This document shows positions 32,087 through 43,300 of a DNA stretch of 64,000 bases, piece by piece. The notes below the pieces were generated by a model that did no database searches, had not been told where the DNA came from, and saw nothing but the letters and a program-made list of their open reading frames with translations. Numbering within the stretch: position 1 is the first letter of the stretch; each line of letters starts with the position of its first letter. Source of the stretch: Phaeoceros laevis (taxonomy: Eukaryota > Anthocerotophyta > Anthocerotopsida > Notothyladales); contig JBNGIQ010009429.1 in NCBI GenBank assembly GCA_049999765.1, positions 269,765 to 333,764 on the forward strand, read 5' to 3'. Both the position numbers and the translations under genes were made by a program.

Positions 32087-33804
32087 GATTTAATCAAGAT
32101 TACGGATGTTTTGCTTGTGGCACTGAGAGAGGGTTTCGCATTTTTAACTGTGATCCTTTCAAAGAAACATTTAGAAGAGAATGTGATGGAGGAGGGATTG
32201 GTTACGTGCAAATGCTATATAGATGCAATGTTCTTGCATTAGTGGGAGGGGGTACAAATCCACGATATTCTCCCAATAAAGTTATGATATGGGATGATCA
32301 TCAAAATAGATGCATTGGAGAGCTCTCGTTTCGGAACGATGTTAGGGCTGTACAATTAAGAAGAGACCGCATAGTAGTGATCTTAGAGCATAAGATATAT
32401 GTGTATAATTTTGCTGACTTGAAACTACTCCATCAAATTGAGACACTATCAAATGTCACTGGAATTTGTGTGCTTTCATCCATATCAAATGCCTTTTCGC
32501 TAGCTTGTCCGGGTCAGAGGAAGGGTGAAGTTAGGATTGAGCTCTATAATTTAAAGAGAACAAGATTTGTGCAAGCTCACGAATCATCTCTTGCTTGCTT
32601 GGCTTTATCTTTAGATGGTACATTATTAGCTACTGCTAGTATTAAAGGGACTTTAATTCGTACTTTTCATACATATGAGGGAGCATCATTGCAAGACGTA
32701 TAAGGTCAATATATTTCACCTTTTTTTCTTTTTTATGTTGTGGAGCTTTCTACCAATAAAATTTTGGTGAGTTATATATGTCTAGTGAAATGAGAATTGA
32801 TTTCAATTGGTTCTCTGCAACACTCAACAGCTTCGCAGAGGTGCAGAAAGAGCCGAAATACATAGTTTGGCATTCTCAGCGGATATGAGGTGGTTAGCTT
32901 TATCAAGTGATAAGGGTACAGTGCACGTCTTTTACCTTAAGTCATACCCGCTTGGAGCTTGCGCCAATGTATTTGGATTAAGTAGCACATCCAAAATTGA
33001 AGAAAGCTTATCAACAACGTTAAACGGTGGATTTAACACAATGGGATCATCACTCCTATCACTTACAAGTAAAAATGTTGGATCATCACTATCCTTTATG
33101 AAAGGTAGCAACTCAGAAAACATAGAACATTATGATGATATCCAACCAAGTTCTTTCTTGTGTTGATTCTATTTATATTTGAAGATTTTTTGTCAAATAT
33201 TCTTGCCCATAATTGTACTTACTTGAATATTAGAAAAATCAATATTTAGCAAGATCTGGAATTTCAACTCAATATGTATAATGCAAATTTGCAGGTATAT
33301 TGCCCAAGTATTTTAGTTCACAATGGTCATTTGCTCAATTTCGTCTTTCAGAAGATACAACATCGAAGGTCGCATTTGGGCTTCAAAGAAATAATGTCAT
33401 TATTGTGTGCAAAAATGGGAGGTATATATAATCCAAATTTACTTTATGCAAATTGAGTAGTAATATAACTTGTATGTGTTTCGTAATAGCTATCAATCAC
33501 TAATTTTCTCCTTAGATACTCACTATTTATGAGTTTTGCAAATCTTTAAAATGTAGTGTGCATTTCTTTGTTCTGACTTCCCATAAAGTGACAGCTATTA
33601 TCNNNNNNNNNNNNNNNNNNNNNNNNNNNNNNNNNNNNNNNNNNNNNNNNNNNNNNNNNNNNNNNNNNNNNNNNNNNNNNNNNNNNNNNNNNNNNNNNNN
33701 NNTTTGATCCCGTCCAAGGAGGGCAAATGACACAACAAGATTATGGCACGTTCTTGAAGACTAGCGAAGATGATTCAACACGTAGCATCTTTTCCAAATT
33801 ATGA
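32087..33804 (+). CDS. ATG18: ATG18/WIPI (PROPPIN) autophagy protein, incomplete
   Basis: Exons seen: 32087-32697, 32831-33104, 33295-33421 and, beyond a 100-N gap, 33703-33804 with the stop. The protein is a WD40-type [66 protein letters not shown], then the PI3P-binding L/FRRG motif ([18 protein letters not shown]) formed across the first intron. [18 protein letters not shown] and [20 protein letters not shown] follow. The family binds PI3P and acts in autophagosome formation. Roughly eight residues expected between the third and last exon must lie in the gap. The N-terminal exon before FNQDYG is not found upstream. Codons are strongly AT-ending compared with neighbouring genes. It may be a full gene with an unresolved 5' end or a truncated copy. 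Confidence 0.85.
33603..33702. other. Assembly gap (100 N)
   Basis: Gap inside the ATG18 gene; probably hides one splice site and a few codons. Confidence 0.99.
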
Positions 33805-35247
33805 AATCATATGGCTATTTATCTTGAAACTAAAATATCCTATACTTTCATGAGCAATTTTATAGTACTCTCAAGCATGTAGCTCCTACCTTGGCCACAG
33901 CATAGGATAATGAGATCCTCCTCCTCGAATACATGATAGGTACTCCTTATTAATACATTCCAAATGCACATTTTTACTATCTTTTTGTCAAATATGTGTA
34001 AATAAAAACTTGTACTAGTCGGTACTTGTACTAGTACAAGTTTTTATTATCTAATTTTATGTCAACATCTTACAAATATATTTGTTTAGCTAAGATTATT
34101 CTAAAATAAACTCATTTTTTTAGGTGAAATAGCTTCATCACTTTCTCGAAGGAATCTTCAATATGGTATAGAACAAAATGNNNNNNNNNNNNNNNNNNNN
34201 NNNNNNNNNNNNNNNNNNNNNNNNNNNNNNNNNNNNNNNNNNNNNNNNNNNNNNNNNNNNNNNNNNNNNNNNNNNNNNNNGAGGCTACCCAGGCATTTAG
34301 GTGAAGATAGAGGCATGAATTGAGGTTTATATGGAACCGCTATTAGGTGAGGATGTTTAGTCAACTTGACAAGTCCAATTGATGATGGTAAAAGGAACTT
34401 GATAATTGGGTAATAAGATGGAACATGGCGCAAATGATCTTATCTCTCTTAAATCAACAGTAGACCATGCAAATGGTAGGCATGACATTTGTAAGACAAG
34501 TATTTGCTGTCCGAGTTAAACACTATTAAAAATGACGTCCAATACAAATTGGGCACACCCATTTACATAGATTACTTGTCACAGACTGTCATTAGACGTA
34601 TTTCTCTTGAAATGGTATATCTGTGCTCGTCTTGTCAACAATTCTTTTTGCTTGCTAATGTAGGAAGTTTTGACATTCAAAGCTCGGAGTAAAGTTCCTA
34701 TCCAAAGACAATGGAACAATCCTCATAGAGCTTTGTCTCCTCTCATAAGGTACACACTTTTAGGCAATAGTAGCTAGTCCAGAAAATTTTAATCTCTAAC
34801 CCGATCTAGACTGGCCAAAAGATAACACCTTTGGCCAAGCCATCTATATACATTCATATTGTACAATTGTTTGGATCTTTATCCATTTATAAACTTTACT
34901 TCTATATATTTATTCAAAATCTTTATTTGTTCTTCATCTTAAATTGATCAAAGTAGACCTTGATTTGCTTCATTGAATCAACAACCCCAAAGGTAGAGTT
35001 GAAAAAGCACGCTTTATTATTATTTTTATTCATAAGGCATATGCAGGCAAAAAGCATGCTTTGACTAAAGCAACTCTCTCTCTATAATGGACACTTCTTA
35101 TTAACCGGATGGTTCTCCTGTTAATCCCGGACAGGAGAATGTCATCATCGTCATCACAAGTATGGAATTCAATTAACTAAAGAAAATAGTACATAATACA
35201 CAAATGTACAAAAGTGCAAATTTGCATAGTCGACGTTACGGTTATAT
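33805..35247. other. AT-rich intergenic
   Basis: Right part of the AT-rich island, including the gap 34181-34280. Near 34010-34045 a nested palindromic run of ACTTGTACTAGT units occurs. No gene supported. Confidence 0.55.
34181..34280. other. Assembly gap (100 N)
   Basis: Run of N in the AT-rich island. Confidence 0.99.
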
Positions 35248-35331
35248 TGTCAGAAGTGGGGTTTGAACCCACGCCCCCTTTCGAAGACCAGAACTTGAGT
35301 CTGGCGCCTTAGACCACTCGGCCATCCTGAC
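35248..35331 (-). tRNA. tRNA-Leu (anticodon CAA)
   Basis: 84-nt class II tRNA. The acceptor stem GTCAGGA pairs with TTCTGAC (one G-U). The D-arm region GGCCGAGTGGTCTAAGGC is typical of tRNA-Leu. The anticodon arm is CCAGA-CTCAAGT-TCTGG with CAA at 34-36. A long variable arm follows, then the B box GGGTTCAAACCCC and discriminator A. There is no intron. The plant-like CAA lies just upstream, and a TTTT run about 35 nt downstream could end Pol III transcription. Confidence 0.93.
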
Positions 35332-35366
35332 ATTGATGCCTCTTCAGTCAGCTGGCTGTTATAGGA

Positions 35367-38170
35367 CTACTTCAAAAGGAGGGCCAACTGCGCCAATATG
35401 ACAAATACCACCAATCGTGCTCCCACTAGAGTGGCGGATGCATCCGACTTTGGGGGAGTAGCGGAGTCGCCTGGGAGGCCAGGCGGAGGAGCGGACGGCA
35501 CAGATTCGTTGCACACCAGATTGCACTTGCCAGGATTCGCGATGCGGTAGACTCCCGAGTTGGTGAGCAGGTAGAGCCGCTTCTGGCCGTCTTCCCCAAA
35601 AGAGAAGATCGGCTGCAGACTTGGCGAGGATGCTCCGGCCACAACATCGCACGGTAATGGCGAAGACGTCGCGCACTGGTAGCTGATGGCGGAACTGGTG
35701 TAGTTGCCGGCTCCTGTCGGCGTCTCTGTGGCCAGCCACAGGGTTCCGTAGAGGTCTGCGTAGAGATACCTGCGCAGCCAGGAACAGTTCCGGGTGTGGC
35801 TCCAGCTTTCGGACGTGGAGAAGCAATGGTGATCGCCAGTAGGAGAAGGAGACAAGGGAGGGGAGTAAGCTTACCGGCCGTAGATGCAGGGGTCCACTGC
35901 CGACCTGGAGACATATCCACCGGTGATTGAAGCTGCCCCTGGAGCACTCAGGTTGGTGTGGCTGTACACAAGGATTGGGAAGACGGGTTGCACCGAGCTG
36001 GCCTTGGTGCTGCCTCCTGGCGTCCAGGATGCGTTGAAGGGGGAGTCGCCCTCGAAGACTCTCCATCCGTAGTTACCACCCTTGGAGATGAGGTTCACCT
36101 CTTCATAGGAATCCTGCACCCGGCCGGGGAACGTTATCCGTGCCCCTCACATTGTACTAAAACCAATTGCGGAAGTCGAAGCCTTGGATATGCCTTACCT
36201 GCCCCACATCCCCGCAGTAGAAGTAGAGGGGACTCCCACTGTCAAAGCTGCAGCGCCAAGGATTCCTCAAGCCCAAGGCCCAGATCTCTGGTCGAGCGTT
36301 CTTGTCGTGGAGGAAAGGATTACTCTCCGGAGGTAAGTAGTTGCCCCACAGATCCTTGCCCAGAATATCCTGCTCATCTGCCAAGCAGCCGGAAGTTGAA
36401 ATTCAGCAGATCATCCAGGACTGGCGCAATTGTTTCTGCTGGGTTGAAATGACAGCACAGCTTACCTGGGAAGTTGTTAACATCGAACCGGAGAATTTTG
36501 CCCAACAAAGATTTCTTGTTCTGAGCAAAGTTGAAAGGATCACCGCTGTTACCTCCGTCACCCATCATCAGATACAGGTAAGCATCCAAAGGTCCAAACA
36601 AAATCTGGCCGCCATGGTGATTTGTGTAAGGGAGGCCCATTGTGAAGATTCTCCGGACCTCTGCAGAGTTGGCTTGAATAACCTTGATCACCACACGTGA
36701 ATAAACAATGGGGAATATCCATATTCAATGATAAAACTTTCTTGAACAGCTTGACACTCTCATGCATGGGAGAACAGGAGAAGAGGGGCTGAGAATTGAG
36801 AGGTACCCCGGATGGAGGAATGCCTCCGTTTGAACCAGCGGCGGAGTACTCTGCGATGACAGTGGAGTAGCGGCACGGGAAAGGGCCAGCCAAGTTGCCC
36901 AGTTCAGAAGGATCGCATCCCACGTCCGAGTAGCACGCACACTTCCCTCCACAGTCGGCCCACTTCTGCTTGTCGCAGATGTAGGAGACAAAGAAGCGTC
37001 CATTGGCCACAAAATCTGGATGGAAGGCTAACCCTAACAGCCCAGACTCTCCTTCATTCACCACCCTGTCGCTGAGATCCAGGAAGGGAGCAACTTTGTT
37101 CAAGCCGATGGAACTCTGCCCAGGCACTGAGGCCAGCCAGATTCGCCCGCCCTGTTCAGCTAAGAAGACTCGCTCTGATCCATCGGGATGGGGGATCAAG
37201 CTCAGGTAGGCTCCCGTATCCACCTTGTCCAGGCAAATTGCTCCAGGCGGGGCTGAGCGGGAGAGCTGGTTGGAGCTGGTGGGATTGTAAGGTTGGCCAC
37301 TGAAGCAGAAATCTCCGCCTCGTTGCGGCCCGAAACTTGCACAAAACTCCGTCACATTACGAAAGAGCGAGTTCAACACGGTGGATACGGACTCGTCTTG
37401 CAGGGAGGAGCTGGAGGGAGCAACCCCGCCTGGTGGACCCTGCTCGCAGACAGCCAGGAGGATCAATAGACAGGCAATAGGATCAACACCATGTTGCACC
37501 GCAGTTCTCGTTTGCCAAGACACCACTGGCAGGCATTGCTTACCTGCTCCAGCCAAGGGGAGAACAACGAGTTGGGGATGGACACGTTGCCACAAGCTTC
37601 CCAGATCTTGAGACAATAGGAGGTGCTGCCTGAGTTGCAGAGATAAGGCACAGTTCTCCCAGACTGCACGTCCGCACCGAAAAGTTGTGCTGCAAATTGA
37701 TCGCACCTCTGCATTGAAACACGCCACAGTCTATCCGTAACTCAAACCAAACTTGTGAACTGTTCACCACCTCCTTCCACAGCACCACCGGTCTCGGCAT
37801 CCTTACAGCGCACAGAAGCTGCTGGAGGAGAGTGGCGCACTGCGACTTGCTGCTCTGGTTCATGGACTTGAATTGAGTGGACAAACGCGAGTCTGCAGCG
37901 GAATCGCAGCACCCATTCCTGCTGTACTCCGGCGCCGAGCAGAACTTCAATTGGAAGCTCCGAGACGGAGGAGCCTCTGCAGGCAGACACACCGCCAGCT
38001 GATCAGTCACACGCTCCACAAGACTCGCAACAATCAAGCAAGCGTGTAGGCGACACAGCAATTTGCAAGCCCGCTTTACCCAAATTCCGACAGAGCGGGT
38101 ACGCCAAGGAGAAGCCGCAAAGGCAGCACAAGAGAGGCAGACATAAGAGCACACGCTTCACTTCCTCCAT
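35367..38170 (-). CDS. HIPL: HIPL-type (hedgehog-interacting-like) glucose/sorbosone dehydrogenase-fold protein, GPI-anchored
   Basis: Eight exons: 38170-38080, 37976-37807, 37708-37544, 37439-36807, 36682-36466, 36377-36199, 36113-35875, 35769-35367 (2097 nt, 698 residues). An N-terminal signal peptide (VLLCLPLLCCLCGFSLA) is followed by a Cys-rich FRI-like part (LKFCSAPEYSRNGCC, LLCARCDQFAAQLFG, YCLKIWEACG). Then comes the six-bladed GSDH propeller: EGESGLLGLAFHPDF, VRRIFTMGLPYTNHHGGQIL, YLYLMMGDGGNSGDPFNFAQ, PEIWALGLRNPWRCSFDS, GGNYGWRVFEGD and IFSFGEDG. The C-terminus is hydrophobic (LVVFVILAQLALLLK) after a small-residue stretch, fitting a GPI-anchor signal. The protein is expected on the outer face of the plasma membrane; the substrate of plant HIPLs is not settled. 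Exon phases agree. Confidence 0.93.
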
Positions 38171-38957
38171 GGTCCTGAGGTCTGAGCCTTCTCTAGCTAT
38201 CGCTCCAAATTCATTCTGGCAGCAGCATTTTCTGCACCATAAAGAGGCAAAACGGAAGATTGCAACCGAGGCTATGGCAGCTCATCCCGCGGCGCTCTGC
38301 TACATGCAGACTCCCAACGGAAATCAGGAAGCCGCAGCGACCCACGAGCACTTCAAGTACAACATGACAGCCAGGAAGGAGTACCGACCCTGGTCGCTTG
38401 AACCCCGTGGTCAGCTGATCGCATGACAGTCAGCGCTCCTGTGCCCACTTAAAATTCAACCACTCTCACTGACGCCTACATCTGCCACCACCACCACCNN
38501 NNNNNNNNNNNNNNNNNNNNNNNNNNNNNNNNNNNNNNNNNNNNNNNNNNNNNNNNNNNNNNNNNNNNNNNNNNNNNNNNNNNNNNNNNNNNNNNNNNAC
38601 AGTCGTGCTGCGACCAGGAAGCTCCGTAGACGGGGTTTTCGTGAGGTTATGTTTCGATGCGGGACGTGAACGTGATTTTAACTCAGAGGGGATGACTCAT
38701 CGTTACCTCTACTTCTTCTTGCATTCAAATGACCACGTTTAATCAACAGAAATAACTAAGGAACGGCGGTGCACGACAAAATTCTCTTCAATGCATCGAA
38801 GCAACCCCCACGGATTTACCACCATTGAGGTTCACGGAGCACGCCTCGGTGCTGCGACCCCTCGTGTCCCTGGAGTAGACCTTTGAGGTCTATTCTGGTA
38901 ACAATTTCAAGGTGTTCGGCACAGTGAGGCCCTTCGAGTGAAGATGGATCCAGAGCC
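38171..38957. other. Intergenic with assembly gap
   Basis: Upstream region of the HIPL gene. A CCA-triplet run ends in the gap 38499-38598. No gene seen. Confidence 0.6.
38499..38598. other. Assembly gap (100 N)
   Basis: Run of N directly after a (CCA)n microsatellite. Confidence 0.99.
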
Positions 38958-41737
38958 TCAGGATGTCCGACTTGCAGAACTGTTATTTACACTTCTTGCG
39001 GACATCGGTGTTCTCTTGATGATGTACTCTGAGAAAAAAACGGCCATGGGAACAGCGACAAGAAGGCCCCATACTCCAAGGGCATGCTCAGCAAAAAACA
39101 GAACAGCAAGCGCCAGTAATGGATGCAGCTTCAGATGAGCTGCGTGTTCCCACAATATGAGTTAATCCGGTATCCCGAGCCATGGCAGGTCAACGATACA
39201 AGTGCAGCACTTTTTCAGGTGAAGGGAGGTACCTGAGTAGATAACTGGATTGAGAATGTATGCCTCAACCGCATGAATAAGGACAACCATCAACACAACT
39301 AGACTGAGCCTTAAAATTCCACTCCTGCAAAAACGAGAAAATGCATTTAGCATAACTGAAGGAAATGCAATACAGCCAGCACTCGGACAAATCAACTCTA
39401 GAGTGCTTCAAGTATCTTACTCCACAAAGGCGACAATACCAATTGGCACTGTTGACATTATGACTCCTGCCACCGGGATGAAGGAGCATAGAAAAACAAG
39501 CAGAGACAACAACCCAACTCCAGACACCCTTAGCAGCAACAGACCAAGACCCGTGAGAGCCGTGTTCACGACAGCAATTGCACTTTGAGCCTGCAACGCT
39601 TTTCCAAATAGATGTCCAAAAGTACCAACCTGCACACAGAAAAAGCTCAACTGGTCAGCAAGTCGCAACACCAGCGGAGTAATTCACACAGATAAGCCAC
39701 TATCGACAGCAATTACCACAGGCGCAATCTCTTCATACACGATGGATAACCGGGACTCTCTCAATGACTGCAATGAGAGTTTGATAGCAGGCATGTCCCA
39801 GACAAGCATAAAAGAAAAGATAAGACTCACGAGGCTCTGCATACAAAAAAGACAAGTAGGCGGTTATGCATTGCCTCAGATCTATTCACGGTACAGAGCA
39901 TCAATCCCAAATCACCCATATACCTGCAAGGCAAATCGGCTAGTATCAGATATCAAAGTGGCAAGCCAGACAACCATAGAGCCAGAATAATCCTTGATCA
40001 TTTGCTGCAAAGCTGCAGACCTTAGGGTAGTAGGGCTTCCAGCAACAGATTCCTGCCAGGATACACTTGCATTTAGAGCCAGACAGACATGCACAACAAA
40101 GGAACAGATAAGAGCAAACTCATCCGCCCTATGCGAGACAGAAAGTTCAGAACAAGGAGCTTGGCACGAAGGATACCATGACCACTGTATCTGGTTTGGC
40201 CACCACCAACAAAAACCGCATCAGCTGCAAGCAGCAAAGCACTGCAACTTAAGTCTTAAGCCAACCTTTCTCTCAGTGGAATCCCAATATGTACAAGAAG
40301 TAACCAACATGTAGTAGAGAACTACCTGTTCGGTGACCTGCTCACCCAGATTACTCCTGAGCCTGTCTGACACAAGCCCATACGGGTCCTCACTTTGCTG
40401 CAAGACAGAAGAGTGTCAACGCTCGGTCATTGCAATTGAACCACTAGCATATACAGGAGGTGCAATAACATGACACACCTGAATGCGAGCTATAATCTTA
40501 GCTCCTTCTTGTGTAAGTCTGGGTATGTAAATGACACCAATCCCAATAAGTGCGGCAATGATAACACCATACATAATTGCCACTATGGCTCGTCGCCTCC
40601 CTGGCAGGTATTCTTCTGCTGAGGCTACCAATGAATTTCCCACCACCGACAACACAAGTGTTCCCATAATAACCTGCGTTTCAAACCACCAAGAATCATC
40701 ATGGGTGAAGATTAGAAGGTAACAAGATTGGACAGGTCGGCATACATCAGGACATTCCCATGACAGAAATCCACAATCAGTGCAGCACAAATCCTGGAAT
40801 ACGCTACGCACCCCAACAAAATCTCGTAGTTGAAAAAGGGTAAGCCCAACTGCTGCCCATACAGCTATTCGTTGCAACGGAACGTGCCTCAACAATGAAC
40901 CTAAGCTGACAATAACGTAAGAGTCTTTCTTCCCACCACCTTCTGAGCGACTTGCATTCGAGTCTCCTGCATCTCCTACAGATTCCCCCACCAACGGAGA
41001 TGCTGCTGCAGGCTTCACGGAAGCTTTCACAAGCATGTCCCAAGCCGTTAGCCTCCTCTTTTGTCCTTCCCTTTCCCCAGCTCTCTGTGATCCAGAATTC
41101 ATCAGATCTGCATGTTCCCACCTCCGACTCGCCTTATACTGCAAGAGGACACATTACCGTGTCAGACCAGGGCACAAGGCTGAATACAATCAAGGCACTA
41201 GAGTTCAAGGTGACAGGTGAAAGCACACAAATGGAGCGACAGTCAAAATCAAGAATGGGGCAACATCAAAATTAGCATCACCCCTCGCATGTTGTTTATC
41301 AGAGACATCCCACATCCTGACTAAATGCAGCTGTATTGCAGTCCAGAACTTCTGGATGTAAAAGGGAACTCGCAGGTGATTGTGGTCAATCACTTGTACG
41401 CATCATAAGTGCATCAACAAAGCCTCACTGTTGCACAATGAGAATTCGCCCTGGTTTCCCAAGAGGACAATTCACTCCATCACTGCAGAAAAATGCCAGT
41501 GCTGCAACGCCAGAGCTGATCCCCAATAAGCCAATACTCAGAGGCACACACTGAGTAAGAGCTTTCGACCTGGCTAAGACAGAGGCCGCATGTTCCGAGC
41601 CCGCGGTGGAAGGTGCGAGCGGGGCGAGAATTTCGGTGCCTCCGGAAAGCCTTAACCTCGCAATGCACGGGTAGATTTGCAACCCCTGATGCCGCAGCAG
41701 CCGGAGCTACAGCCGGCGGCCCGGCCGCCACCGCCAT
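38958..41737 (-). CDS. AI-2E family (UPF0118/PerM-like) membrane transporter, probably plastid
   Basis: Nine exons: 41737-41570 (least certain), 41138-40812, 40673-40479, 40397-40326, 40052-39924, 39836-39717, 39629-39421, 39324-39233, 39139-38958 (about 497 residues). Membrane spans include RIAVWAAVGLTLFQLRDFVG, VIMGTLVLSVVGNSLVASAE, AIVAIMYGVIIAALIGIGVI, SLVSLIFSFMLVWDMPAI, GVGLLSLLVFLCSFIPVAGV and KLHPLLALAVLFFAEHALGV. The family motif VVNTALTGLGLLLLRVSGVG and the last block GVWGLLVAVPMAVFFSEYII are clear. Bacterial relatives export small molecules or ions; plant substrates are unknown. Exon 1 is Ala- and Arg-rich with no acids at its start, like a transit peptide. An alternative reading in another frame just after it (VPLSIGLLGISSGVAALAFF) would add a span, so its 3' boundary needs cDNA. 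Confidence 0.87.
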
Positions 41738-42839
41738 GGCCGCAATTCGTGCTGGCTGGAGTTCCCCGCTTGCCTGCCTCACCTACATGCTCCTGATACA
41801 CGACAATCGGCCAGCTTCCCAAGGCATCTGGTCCGCCTGCTTCACAATCCTGGCTGCTTCACTGCACATCCAGTCCACCTGAGTCGGTCCAGCAAGAATT
41901 GTACCAATCAGCAGCACAGCGCGGCCGACAGTACTGGCGGAGATTGCCAAGGCAGCCGCCGGCAGAGGTGATACAATGCCGGGAACCTTGCAGCGTCGAC
42001 GCCTTGTCACCTGGATAGACCAATTGTCCCCATGCTCCTCGGCTTTTTGCTGTATTTTCTGCCGGCGAACGGCATATCACTGAAGGGCATCGTAATTCAT
42101 TCAAGATCCAACTTATGTGACGTTACTTTGAGAAATGTTTGAATCATCGATTGAGAAGTCAAGTTCGGAGATCAACGACAAATTTACTAAACGTTGTCGT
42201 GAGTGTAAAGATGGAGGCTATTAACCCTGAGTAAAACAGCTTCTCGGCAGCTCGGCAGCTGGCACGTATGTCAGAGAGTCGGGGCCAGGTCACAAGTGAT
42301 GTAGAGGAAGAAACCGCTTGCGTGAGGTGAGGGGCTAGCATTTCTTCGGTCCTCATTTGTTCGACTTTCACTATTCATTAAACTTCCAAGCTGGTCCTAG
42401 AAGAGTGGTGAATGTTTTCTACACCTTCCACGTTCATTCGTTCCCCTACGCCCTAACCAAGTAATACGACTAAGAGTAATCTGCAAGGGAGTCTAGGAAG
42501 CAATTACAACCTCGTAAACAAGGATCCCATTCGACCAGGAATCTTAACAAGCTCCTAATCAACCTGCCACTAAGGATTACACAGTTCCTCGGCCATCAGT
42601 GCACAACTGAGGCAGCAGTTGTCATAGATCTCTTTCCACAACTGATATCTCCTTTCACTACAGCGCTTGCCTAATTATGCTGGTAGTAAACTGCCTTGGA
42701 TGCTCCAAATCTCTCTCAACATTCTGTAGCATGTATGCCATCCTACCGAGCTACATCCATTAAGCGACTCGCAGAAGCTATTAATAACACTGTAGCTCTC
42801 TTGAAGCAAATGTCCGCAGGGACAATCTTCATCCGAAGG
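41738..42839. other. Intergenic, no secure gene
   Basis: Upstream of the AI-2E gene. A minus-strand frame at 41783-42010 (75 codons) has a hydrophobic middle but no recognised family. Nothing else supported. Confidence 0.5.
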
Positions 42840-43300
42840 TCAAGCTACCAAGCAACTTACTGCAACTTTTACCGTTCCAGGTCCATCTGCCGACCTCATA
42901 TTACGTTTGTCTACCATTCTTCCAAGTAGAACATCCATCAGGCCCACAGAACTGGTTGCATCAAGGATGTAAGTGAATGAGGTAGCACCCGGCTCAACAC
43001 CCTGGCATTGCATGTTCTTAGAACACTCCTTCAGCAGCATTTTACAGCCATGACTTCAGATATATGTCCATCAAGAAGCTTCCAATCGGTACATCTGTTT
43101 CAAGTCCCGTCTGCAACATTTGTGCACAAAGCTGCTTCCCCTCCTTTTACAGCGCAGATCATTGCAGACTTCCAGAATGCTCAGGTAGCTGATATGCAGC
43201 GATTTGAACCTCCCCTGAGTCCCCTCAACATTAACCAAGCAGGCGCTTTTCAACTTATGCCTGCCAATTGGCATTTTTGCATGCAGCTCACTTGCGTTGT
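42840..43300 (-). pseudogene. PPR protein pseudogene fragment
   Basis: Read on the minus strand, pieces of PPR repeats appear in order but in shifting frames. SYLSILEVCNDL is followed after a stop and shift by KEGKQLCAQMLQTGLETDV and PIGSFLMDIYLKSWL. After a deletion comes MQCQGVEPGATSFTYILDAT. These match the land-plant PPR-PLS consensus (GKQLHAQMxxxGLExDVxxG, MxxxGVEPDxxTFxxILDACSS). At least two frame changes and an in-frame TAA are visible. No E or DYW end is found. Confidence 0.7.

Noticed and set aside
34158-34433. Open frame across the N gap
   Set aside because: Created by the run of N; the remaining residues show no domain.
41783-42010. Hydrophobic 75-codon minus frame that resembles a small membrane protein
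   Set aside because: No conserved family signature and no flanking support; left as unassigned.
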